Shown piece by piece: positions 13,401 to 23,128 of a stretch of DNA of 64,000 nucleotides. The position numbers and the translations under genes were made by a program. How positions within the stretch are numbered: position 1 is the stretch's first letter; each line of letters opens with the position of its first letter. The notes below the pieces were generated by a model. It did not search any database. It was not told the origin of the DNA and saw nothing but the letters and a program-made list of their open reading frames with translations. The stretch comes from Penicillium oxalicum (lineage: Eukaryota > Ascomycota > Eurotiomycetes > Eurotiales > Aspergillaceae), in assembly GCF_001723175.1 (NCBI RefSeq), contig NC_064650.1:3286001-3350000 (forward strand), given 5' to 3'.

Positions 13401-14953
13401 CATATGTGGGCTACTTAGTCCCTAGACTGGTCCCTCGCAAGCAGGAGTGTGCTTTGACCAAGCCAAGCTTATTCTGCTACCAAACCGGCAAAACTTAGGT
13501 GCTGCGATGGATTTGAAATTCTGCTACTTGGCGAGCATCGTGGGGAACTACATGTAGATGTGCCAGTTCCATAAGCTGTGAAACCTCTCCTGCTCCAAAG
13601 AGCTCAACCCTACCTACTTCCTGCATCAATTGGGCCACCGGCCACAGGGCTACTGACAGATAGATCAACTTGTAGGTTCCTGTATCAGTACAGTGTATAA
13701 TCCTTGCTTCTTTCCAGAAGCACGTCAAATCCCCTCAGTTTGGGAAAGGGCTTGATTCTGTATGAAAGGTCCGAAGAATGACCAACGGGACCTCAAAGTT
13801 TGCGTTTTCTCATGTGGTTGAGGCATGAACAGTGGATTCCAACACCTCTGTTCAACATATATTGTGGAAAGTCTTTGCTGGAAGGGAATTCATAATTATA
13901 CCGGTTTTTTCCCATCAGTCGACACTACGCTAGATTGAGTCTGCCAGAAATGGATCCAGCTCTACATCTTCTTATAAGGTAGCCTATCGTGAGTATATCT
14001 TGCAGTGTGCTTCGTGTCCCTCAATGTGAATGGCTATATGGCTTTCTCGTCGATTGAATTGTGCTGGATTGACAAGGCTTTACTTTAACGTAGTTGTAAT
14101 GCCTCTGACCGAACCTGATGAGATTTGTTCATGAGTCGAAAAATCAGGTAACGTAATTCCATACCTTCTGGATCCACGATATACTTGAGCACCAAACTGT
14201 TCAGGCTTCTGCATTAGTCTCATGGTCGACTCAACTTATTTGACAAGACTCCCCGAAGACCGTGACCACGTAATCACGCAGAGTAATTTCACAGCACCGA
14301 GCGAGGTAGTAGACTCTGGACTCCAACATATAGATTAGTTAATCATTATACATTGGCATATCTGACTTGAACACCTCCGTTTTCTCCCTTGCATTTCAAG
14401 ATGTTTGGAACAATCATTCAACTAGCCAAGTCCCTTGCACGGATTAGGTATTGAAGCATCTGGGGGTGCACATATTCAAATAGGCTGTTGAATCTAGGCT
14501 GCGACCATGGAAGATGAATTCTTCGGGTGCACCTAGAATTCCTGATTCGAGTATTTCAGCACGATCTCCTTATACTAACACTTCCATCAGACACGACTCG
14601 CGGATGGCACCTGGGAATGCATGACTTGGTATTTCCCCAAAGGTGAAATGTTTCAAAAAAAATGTGTCGGATGGCTACGACGCGTAATGTTTGAATATTT
14701 GTACCAGTCTATTAAATTTGTGTACAGGCCAAAGATCCGTTATGGGGCTGTCGAGAGAATACGAATTGAAGATGCAACCAGAAACCGATAGTTCATAAGC
14801 CCTTTCCTCATTGCAACTCGTCACAGTCTATGTAAGGGCTTTGTTTTACATACAGGAGTCCAACGAGGATCATCAAAATTTTTAGGGGCCGGTGTATCGG
14901 ATGAGGACTCAAGTACCGTTTCCAAGACATTAATTTGTATGCGGACTCAAGGT

Positions 14954-17270
14954 CTAAAACTCAGATTGGTCATCGCCAGAAATGATCACGTTGTTGATCT
15001 GGGATTTTGTTAGTACGGATGTTCTACGAAGTTACAAATCAGTTTTCGGTGTGACATACCTTCAGGACCATGCGGCAAAGCTGAGTAGCCAGCAGCAATT
15101 GCTGGCGCTTGCCAATCAGTGGGTCAATGGCAAAGTGCTCACGCATGTCTATTGAGGCGGTGAATCAGTTTACCGACTATTCATTGTGACTGGGTTGTGC
15201 CAATGACTTACCATTGCTGCCAGACAGCATGCAATCCACACCGAGACGAGAGTTCTTCTCCTTGACCTGGCGCGATTTGATGGAAGCCAATGTCTCAATG
15301 GGACTGAGACCAGAGTTCTCGGAGAGAGCCAAGGGGATGGCGTCCAAGGCGTCAGCAAAGGCGCGCATGGCATACTGCTCAATACCAGGACTCTGTGGCG
15401 GGGAACATATTGTCAGTAGGTATACCTAGACCAATTTCCTTCTGGGGTCATTTTACCTTCACGGCAGCATCCTCCACCGCAATGGAGCAAGCAATTTCAG
15501 CAGCGCCACCGCCGTAAACGATGCGGTTGTCGCGAACCAAGTTGCGAACCACGCAAATGGCATCGTGTAGTGAGCGCTTGGCCTCGTCAATAATCTGGGA
15601 GAGATGTTAGTCTAAGCGTACATTCACCACTTTCTCGGGCGATGGGCTGAGATACCATTTTGTTGCTACCACGAATGAACACAGTGACGGCTCGGCTGTT
15701 GGCGCACTCCTCAATAACCAGCATCTTCTCTCTCGTGGTACCGAAGGTCATCTCGCGAACGCGACCAGCAGTTCCCAGTTTGTCAGCAGACAGGTCCTCG
15801 AAGCGAGGAACAATGCGACCATTCGTAGCGATAGCGATCAGTTCAATCTCTGGACCACCGACCCATCGAACGGCTGGAAGCTTGTTCTGAAGAAGCAAAT
15901 GGTTGGCCTCGTCATCGAAACCCCACTGGCAAATGACCAAGTTGGCACCGGAATCCTTGAGCTGTTGAATCATCTCTGCAAATTTCTCCTGCTCGTAGTC
16001 CTGGAGTTTCTTGAACTCATCAACCGATGTGATGTCCAGCTTATGCTTGGTCTTGGGCTTGGGGGGTTCAAAGGGGCAGGTGAGGATTGCGATCTTGGCG
16101 TCGTGAACCTCATCCGGCATCTGAGGGTGAGAGAAATCTTTGTCGACAATGACACCCTTGACGAGAAGGGAGTCCTCGAGCGAACCGCCAACCTTGCCGT
16201 CCACCTTGATCAATTCAAAATCGACATCCTTGCGCTCCAGGTCAGCTACGGACATCACGGCGTCGATGGCAATCTGGGCGAATTGGTCGTGAGACTTGGA
16301 GACACTATTGAAGGAACGTTAGTACAGGGTTGGGGACCACGATGAACCAGAAATGTGATCGTACATCTTGCTGCCCAAACTCGTCTTGGCAACCTTGAGC
16401 AAGTTCGTGGTATCTTCGCGAGAGAAAACAATTTCGTCACTGATCTTGTCAAGCTCTGCAATAGCAATCTCGCAAGCTTGATCGTAGCCATCAGCAATTC
16501 GGATCGGGTGGATGCCCTTGTCAATCAGGTCCGCGGCTTGCTCCAACATGGCAGCAGCCAGAACCACGACACCTGTTGTCCCGTCACCAATTTCCTCATC
16601 TTGTGACTTCGACAGCTCAACAAGGAGTTTTGCGACATTGTTGGTGATTTCCATCTGTAACCCAACCGACCGTCAGCTTCCTCATCAATGAACGCAAAAG
16701 GGGGGTGAAGCCCGAACCTGGCCGAGGATGGTGGCGCCGTCGTTTGTGACTGTGATGTCGCCGTCGGGAGAGATGAGAATCTTGTCTAGGCCACGGGGTC
16801 CCTGGATTTTAAAGTCAGCATTGATCTCAGTATGCCTCACATCAAGCAACTGTACCAGAGAAGTTTTGACGATGTTGGCCACTGTTTTGGCAGCGACAAT
16901 GTGCGCTTTCACGGCCTCTGTGCCATGTTGTCTCTTCTTCTTTCCTTGGCTATTGGATACGTATAACAGTCAGTACCGGTAATGTCTGACCGCATTATCA
17001 TCATTGCTTCTGAGGAGTTGTGGCTCAATTGTGTCGGTGAACATACTCGCGAACGACAATGAACGGACGGCCATTCTCATCCTTCAACACCGAGGCTGTT
17101 CCCAGAATTAATTCGACGTCGAATTATCGCACGGGAATAATAGGGAACCGCGAACCTTGAGAAAGATCAAGCTCTGTGGGAATGCAAACAAGTCAGTTGC
17201 TGAACATCTTCGGGGAAGTTTGACTGAGGGGCATTCGGGGAGTTGGTGGGCTGCACATACGCATCGCCAT
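14954..17270 (-). CDS. cct5: T-complex protein 1 subunit epsilon (CCT5 chaperonin)
   Basis: This is a subunit of the cytosolic TRiC/CCT ring that folds actin, tubulin and other substrates using ATP. Eleven exons are 17270-17261, 17173-17156, 17095-17047, 16949-16856, 16801-16718, 16654-16365, 16304-15656, 15594-15457, 15392-15212, 15148-15060 and 14998-14954. They sum to 1647 bases (548 residues), the usual size. N-terminal MAMQLDLSQ is followed by the group II chaperonin nucleotide-binding segments TSLGPRGLDK and GDGTTGVV (residues about 108-112, including the catalytic Asp). The epsilon-specific [20 protein letters not shown] and a C-terminal [10 protein letters not shown] are also present. 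The first three exons are only 10, 18 and 49 bases. Two introns use GTTCG donors, and one 54-base intron (16802-16855) is in frame without a stop. It is divergent from the HP1 gene with a 417-base shared upstream region. Confidence 0.97.
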
Positions 17271-17687
17271 TTTGACGGTGAACTACCCCCTGGTAAAAGG
17301 ACCCAAAAGATAGCGAATAGAGTCGAGAGCCGGTAGAGATCAATCGCGAGAGAAGACAGCAAAGTCTCTTTTTCCTACACGCGGCGATGCAGAGGGGGGG
17401 TTTGAAGCTCCGGGGCTCACAGCAAATTAAATTCTGGCCCCCGAAAGCGGTATAGCGTTGATCGTTCCGCCTTTCCAACAGCTCCTCACTCCTCATACGC
17501 GCGCCTCCAATCCCCGAGTTCCGCGCCTTCAGCTCGCGACACGAGACCCCTCACTCGATTTCAGTAGTGTCGCAAAGCTTCTCTCGGCCTTTGACCCCCT
17601 CAATTGAGCTCTTTGGAGGCTGTATGGCCTCTTACCTTCACGCTGTTCTCCAAATTGCTCAATCTGACCTCGCCTTTCCGATCTAAT
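17271..17687. promoter_or_regulatory. Bidirectional upstream region between CCT5 and HP1
   Basis: 417 bases separate the two divergent start codons, so both promoters and leaders must lie here. I see no clear TATA box. Stretches near both starts are pyrimidine-rich on the coding strand. Confidence 0.6.
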
Positions 17688-18792
17688 ATGCCTCGTGAGT
17701 GACTGCGTCAAAGCTTCTTTCTTTGCGCGCTAGCCTGAACGACGAGATTGACAACTCTCTTCTTAGCCCCTATTGAAGATATCTCCGACGAGGAGTCTGG
17801 CGACATTCCCTTTGACAATAAGAATGGCGCAAACGACGATGTGATCGAGAAGGACGAGGCGGAGGCCGAGGACGATGAAGAAGATGACGACGAGGTTGAA
17901 GACGAGGACGTGTGAGTTTTGCATGCGGTGCAGACAGCGCTGGGTGGAATTGATCTGACCCGACAGTAGTTATGTTGTTGAGAAGATTCTCGATCATGCG
18001 TGGATGGACAACGTGAGCACATCTGCTTGAACATTCTCCACTTCGTTCGCAAATGCGCTAACATCAATAAAGGGCTCTTTCAAGCTTCAAGTCAAGTGGA
18101 AGGGTTGGGAAAGGCCGGAAGACCTGACCTGGGAACCCGAGGCCTCATTGAAGTAAGTCCAATCCAGTCTGTCCCAATCATCAACGCTTGGAGGTCTCAC
18201 TGACATCTCCTCTCAGGTCGGGCGCTAAGCAAATTTTAGACGCTTATTACAAGAAAATCGGTGGTCGTCCCCGGAAAAATGCTGCGAAACCAGTCGCCAA
18301 AGCTGGACCGGGCCGCAAGCGTAAGTCGACTAGTGACGCCAAAGAACCCTCGGCTTCTACGGAGCCTACCGAGTCGAAACGAGCACGACGAAAGTCTTCA
18401 GCACCCGCAACAGAGGATTCCAACCCGGAGGGAGGACTCGAGGCTGAAGAGAACGACTTCTCCTGGACCCCCAAAGGCAAGGATTGGGGAAGCCAGCTTG
18501 ATCGAGTTGATACTATCATCAGGGACCAGGAGAGCAAATCATTATTTGCGTTCCTACTTTGGAAGAATGGGCGCCGCTCTCGAGTCGCATTGGAAACCTG
18601 CTATGAGAAGTGTCCGCGCCAGGTATGATTGCCGAACTTTGCGTAGACCCCACTTCTCTCCTGCAATGTCTAACATGGCCTCTACAGATGCTTCAATTCT
18701 ACGAAAACCACCTGTGTGTTAGCCCTGCAGCTTTTACATTACGCTTTGTCCGGTGATGCTAACTTGGTCATAGTGTATTCAAAGAGACATGA
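17688..18792 (+). CDS. hepA: Heterochromatin protein 1 homologue (chromo and chromo-shadow domains)
   Basis: HP1 proteins bind methylated H3K9 through the chromodomain and dimerise through the chromo-shadow domain. Seven exons are 17688-17694, 17767-17911, 17970-18012 (or from 17967), 18073-18152, 18217-18622, 18688-18713 and 18774-18792. They give about 241 residues. An acidic N-terminus (residues 20-50) precedes the chromodomain (about 51-92: YVVEKILDHAWMDN, then KWKGWERPEDLTWEP). A basic hinge with several KR clusters follows. The chromo-shadow domain spans about 178-241 (DWGSQLDRVDTI, SRVALETCYEKCPRQM). Exon 1 is only seven bases (ATGCCTC). The acceptor of exon 3 is a CAGTAG tandem, so isoforms with or without one Ser are possible. 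It is convergent with Rap1. The symbol follows Aspergillus naming. Confidence 0.93.
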
Positions 18793-19228
18793 GTTCGCGC
18801 GCTAGATTGCATTTTACGCGGCCCGGTATTGAAGTAATCTCTGTCGTCAGGTCACGCCCCTGGACAGTCACGTTGAAGGGCAACCTCGGCTCACAATCTT
18901 TCTTTCGCAATAGCGCCCTTTGGAGTTGGAGTCACTTGTTTAAATATCCCAGCGCGAGATTCCGCAGCATAGGATGAAGGACAGACGACAAAATGTCATA
19001 TTGATGTATTGTTGTGTGTTCACCTCATCATATCTACTTTTGATCATGGATTTACGGCGTTCGCTTTCGACACGTACCTACCTGTCAATCCCCAGTCCTG
19101 TTTCATTACTTGTTCCCCCGAAGATGGCTGACTGGTGTATTTGTTCATCATCTCAGTGAAGCGCTTCATGAGCAGGATCTACGACAGATTTGGAAGGTAG
19201 CAGTGTTCACATGTTTGGAAATATTATC
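18793..19228. other. Intergenic region between convergent HP1 and Rap1 genes
   Basis: 436 bases separate two stop codons facing each other. It must hold both 3' untranslated regions. I see no further coding sequence. Confidence 0.6.
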
Positions 19229-20785
19229 TTATTCGACCAGCCCTCTTTCTCGTGCCATTTCAAGGTACTCCCAACGAGCCTGTAACAGTTTGTCGCCATG
19301 TTTCATAAGCACGCGCTGAACTTCGTGGGCGTCCTGACTCCCGAGACATCGATCGTCTTCCTCAGTCCACACCCCTCGCATGTTTTGGGGAAGTGGATTC
19401 CCACTCTCTAAAACCCTAAGCAATTTTTTGGCTATTGCGGGCTCCATGCTGGTGAAACGAAGTGCATCTAATACTGTCGAGATATCCACACCCCTCGCCT
19501 CTTGCGCCTTGATCCAGCTCCCGATGTCAGAGTACTCTTCGGGGTCGCTATCATCACCCTCTCTCAACTCGTAGTTGCTTGAGTCGGAATCCGAACTCGT
19601 CGGAAAGAATGGCAGTTGTAAAAAGAGAGCGTCTGTGGGTGGCTCAGCTTCGATGTCAGCTGGCGTTTCGGGGGGCTGGACCGGCACCGTTGAATCCTCA
19701 ACAACAATAGTGTCCTGGATCTCACTGTCGGCCCCCCGGTCTAAACTCGGGGCTTCATTGGAACAAATCCTCACAGGCTCCACGCTGTCGAATGCGCTGT
19801 GGGTAGAAAGTGGCTGTACGGGAGGTGTAGGACTTTGTGTCGTATCGGCCGATCTTTTCTTCGCCTTCTTTGCGGCCTCGAGAAGATCGGGCGATGAGAC
19901 CGAAGGTGGTCCGCGTTTTCTACTCGAAATCTCCGGACTGGCCTGATTGCTTTGCCTCGCGGCAGACTTGGTGGGCTCCCTTGAAGCTACAAGAGTCGGT
20001 TCTTGCAGCGGAGCTTGTGAGCCCTCCGGTGAAGTCTGAGGTGGTTGTGATGGCTGCTCAATCCGTGGGACCGCTTCAGGGCCCCCGTACACGAGATCAG
20101 GCCTGGGCTGACCACCTCCTGGGCGTGGCTTTCCTCGAAGAGTTTTCAAGTACCTGGTGCGCCAAGATTGCCATGTATGCTGTGGGAACTTTGATGTTCA
20201 TGTTAGCAAGACCTGACCGAGTAAGTATGTTTTTGCACCACCGCGACGGGGGGAATACTCACTCGTGCAGCCAATTGCTTGTAGATGTTGTTACCATGTG
20301 TAGGCGCCCCTTTCGTCTGTTCCAAGGGATAGAGCCAGTCGAAAACAATTCGATCGTCCTCTAAGCTGTAACTTCTTCTCGTGCTTTTCGTGGGAATATT
20401 GGATGCGCCCATCGGACGAGATGAACTTGGGCCAACCCGATAGGACTCAGGGTCTTCCAGCCTACCATTTTGGACAGATTTCTCCACAAATTGGTATGAA
20501 AGGCTTGAGAATGGAATTAGTTTGCAGACTTCATTCGCAGAGAAACCTGGTTATCATACGCATTGGCAGGAAGAGTTTGAGTTTTCCTCAAATGATCCAC
20601 GAGAATGGTATCTGCATCTTGCTCGAGCAAGACGACCACCCCTCCATTTCGCTGCCAGACTGTCAGTCTCTCATTTTGGACATCTCGTTCATGTTCTGAC
20701 ACACCTCGATTGTCTCTTTGAGCCGACTTCGTTGCGGAATAGCGTGAGATAAGAAGAATCTAGCTCCACCAAAGAGACCCGGCAT
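19229..20785 (-). CDS. rap1: Telomere-binding protein Rap1 (BRCT, Myb and RCT domains)
   Basis: Rap1 is a shelterin-type protein at telomeres. Four exons are 20785-20705, 20651-20560, 20503-20263 and 20188-19229; they sum to 1374 bases (457 residues). A BRCT domain covers about residues 4-82 (GGARFFLSH, NGGVVVLLEQDADTILVDH, FVEKSVQNGRLEDPESY). A Myb-like domain covers about 100-155 (YSLEDDRIVFDWL and HTWQSWRTRYLKTLRG). A long disordered Pro/Ser/acid-rich middle leads to the C-terminal RCT domain at about 370-457 (VLDALRFTSMEPAIAKKLL, GVWTEEDDRCL, HGDKLLQARWEYL). Introns 1 and 2 were set to restore the BRCT reading. The start is the only in-frame ATG after an upstream stop, so the BRCT begins almost at residue 1. 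Convergent with HP1, divergent from Swf1. Confidence 0.9.
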
Positions 20786-21335
20786 GCTCCACACGCGTTT
20801 ACAGAACCGCGACTCGGCGAAAAGAGGTGGGTGTTCTTAGATCGAACAACTGCCCCTTCACGAGTCGCAATACACTTGCTGATCCCACCCAGCCCTTTGT
20901 GACGCGTGATCACGTGTTGCCTTGGCTCATAGAACCTTTTTGGTAAACAAGAATGAAAGGAGGTCAACGGTGATGATAGCCAAAAATAAAAGATGTTGTT
21001 GGACCAAGCTTGTTTCTCATGTCATAAGAAACATATTTTTGTTTTCTCAGGACAGCAGAAATATTGGGTCTGGAGATCGATCCCCATCAATCAACCCAGA
21101 CATCCTCCGCGTGAGTAATGGGCAGATGAGTATCACGTGATGAATACCTGGCTCACTGACGGATGGCGGCCGAACCGGAGTCTGCAGAACCCCAAACTAA
21201 TAAGCGGTTGATTACCACGCCGGCTCAAGGAAAGAGAGGCTGACCTTGGACCAGCATGAAATCGGTCCTAAACGGGCAAGCGCTGCTTTCGACAACAGGA
21301 AAGCTTTAGAAATTCCTTTTCCCCCGCAGGGCACT
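20786..21335. promoter_or_regulatory. Bidirectional upstream region between Rap1 and Swf1
   Basis: 550 bases hold both promoters. Two CACGTG cores are present (20911-20916 and within 21132-21141), each preceded by AT and C as ATCACGTG. Confidence 0.5.
21132..21141. promoter_or_regulatory. Palindromic ATCACGTGAT (bHLH/Cbf1-type E-box)
   Basis: The ten-base palindrome contains TCACGTGA, the motif recognised by Cbf1-type bHLH factors in fungi. A second ATCACGTG lies at about 20909-20916 in the same divergent promoter. Binding is inferred from sequence only. Confidence 0.35.
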
Positions 21336-22653
21336 ATGGGAGTCCTACGGACGGCTGCTCTCGTCGTTCTAGGGATTTCGGCCTTTGTCTTTGTGGCACT
21401 TTTCGGTCGATTGCCCATTTTCAGGTAAGATTTGAGAAGTGGAAGGACTCGACAACAGCGCTGATAGAAAGAAGGAAAACGCCAATCGTTTTCCTACATC
21501 GACTCGTGTGGGTTACTCTTCCAAATAGTATCGCTTGGATTGACTCACGTGTATTCGGTGGTCGGATTGTCCAAGCGTGGAATCGCTCTGGCAACTACAT
21601 CCTTCATGCAAATCATCCGCTAGTCCTTGTAAGAGATGATTCGCACCATGACTCACAAAATGCAGTTGGTTCTGACTATTCCAGATATTTTTCATTGGTT
21701 TACTCAGCATAGGCGAATGCGCCTTTGTACCAGCAGCATGGCCTCGAATATCAAATGCGCAACATCTGTTGGTGGTGGGAGTGATTATCGCACCCTATTT
21801 GCTCATTTATAAATGTGTGACGACGAAGTCGTATATTACGGCGGACAATCACGAGCTAGAGATGAAACGATATCCCTACGACGGCGTGTTGTTTCACCCT
21901 GGTCATGTTTGCTCAACCTGTGACTTTATCAAGCCTGCCCGCAGTAAGCATTGCAGTCTCTGCCAGGCTTGCATCTCGCGGCATGACCACCATTGTGTCT
22001 GGCTGATGAACTGTGTCGGAGCGGAGAACTACAAGTATTTCCTATCCCTTCTCCTGTCATTGTCCATACTCCTGGTCTATGGCACATTACTCGGGTACTC
22101 CCTTCTCCTGCAAACAATGAAGGAGATCATACCGCCAGAGTTACAGGAGGCCATGAAGGCGTGGTCGATGTATTTCCACATCTGGTCCATCGTGATCACC
22201 AGAGATGCCCAAATTGGCACGGTCACCCTGCTGATGGTGATGACCGCTCCTCTGGCAATCGCATTTTTGGTCTATCACACATATTTGATTTGGGCAGGGA
22301 TGACTACAAACGAAAGTGCCAAATGGGTTGATTGGAAGGAGGATATCTTGGATGGATTCGTGTTCAAGGCGAACCGAAGTCAAATCGAAAATGCACCTCA
22401 ACAAGTCGATCTTGGTGACAGGCCGTGGCCGGTGAAAAGTAGCCAAGTCTTGGTCACTGATGACCAACCGCCACTGGAAGGCTTCGTGTTCGAAGAAGGA
22501 TCCAACCGGGTTCACTATCCTGGGGAAGCGATCCAGCCCAGATCAATCGATTCGCGATGGACGGAACTTCAACATGTGAAAGACCTTGACAATATTTACG
22601 ACCTAGGATTCAAGCGCAATCTTGTTGATGCTCTGGGTATGCCAATTCGATGA
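21336..22653 (+). CDS. swf1: Palmitoyltransferase Swf1 (DHHC zinc-finger, multi-pass membrane)
   Basis: It S-acylates cysteines next to transmembrane segments, typically of SNAREs, at the ER. Three exons are 21336-21424, 21475-21628 and 21685-22653; they sum to 1212 bases (403 residues). The N-terminus has a membrane segment (VVLGISAFVFVALFGRLPIF) and another follows after residue 80. The cysteine-rich domain covers about 157-206 (HVCSTCDFIKPARSKHCSLC, then SRHDHHCVWLMNCVG) with the catalytic DHHC at about 182-185. Two more hydrophobic segments follow (FLSLLLSLSILLVYGTLLGY and TLLMVMTAPLAIAFLVYHTY). The DHHC motif is intact. The start ATG at 21336 precedes a typical Swf1 N-terminus, and intron 1 ends at an AAGAAG acceptor. 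Confidence 0.9.
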
Positions 22654-23128
22654 CATGAACAATGTGTGTGTGTCAGAATGATGAATACATGTATAGCCCG
22701 ATCGACTGAAGAATTCTTTCTGCCAACGAGCAATGTGAGAAAATCTATTGCATCAAGGTCACAGTGTGGCCAACGAGAGCTCCTGACAAGCAAGCATAGA
22801 GGATGAAAACGGTAGTGACTAGTGATACATTCCTCATCTTATCGTGAAGTAAATGCTCAGTTCGCGATTCGTGTTTTGATCTGAGCAAGGGCTCTGGGAA
22901 ATGGTACAGAAATGCAGGAAGGTCACACCTTGTAGTCTATGATCACGACCGACATTTAGTAGCCCGCCATCGTGAGGGCAGGGCATAAAAAGCGGTATGC
23001 AAGGCGGTGGACGTGAATACGGGCAGTTCTTTTTTTACCATCGCAATAATTTCACATTATTTCATCCCGCCGCCAATTGGCAAGCTCGAGAACCATTTTT
23101 CTGCGTACGAGACTGCTCGCTGAGCAAC
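22654..23128. other. Intergenic region between Swf1 and the CTR86-like gene
   Basis: 475 bases between two genes on the same strand. No coding sequence seen. It must include the Swf1 3' end and the promoter of the next gene. Confidence 0.5.

Larger units (their letters stand above)
1125..14953. other. 13.8 kb region with no recognisable gene
   Basis: I see no coding region with family resemblance, codon bias or a credible intron chain here. The longest open frames (about 120-160 codons, for example 2020-2505, 8026-8442 and 9582-9947) have no recognisable domain. The part next to 1124 (about 1125-1850) is strongly purine-rich on the + strand, hence pyrimidine-rich on the minus strand, as expected for the leader and core promoter of the DUF1752 gene. 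The rest is mixed: GC-richer around 6.2-7.1 kb, visibly AT-richer from about 12.9 kb to 15 kb, with several long G or C homopolymers and one ATG-triplet microsatellite. No transposase, reverse transcriptase or long terminal repeat was recognised. It could be decayed transposon DNA, a long non-coding locus or regulatory DNA. Confidence 0.6.
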
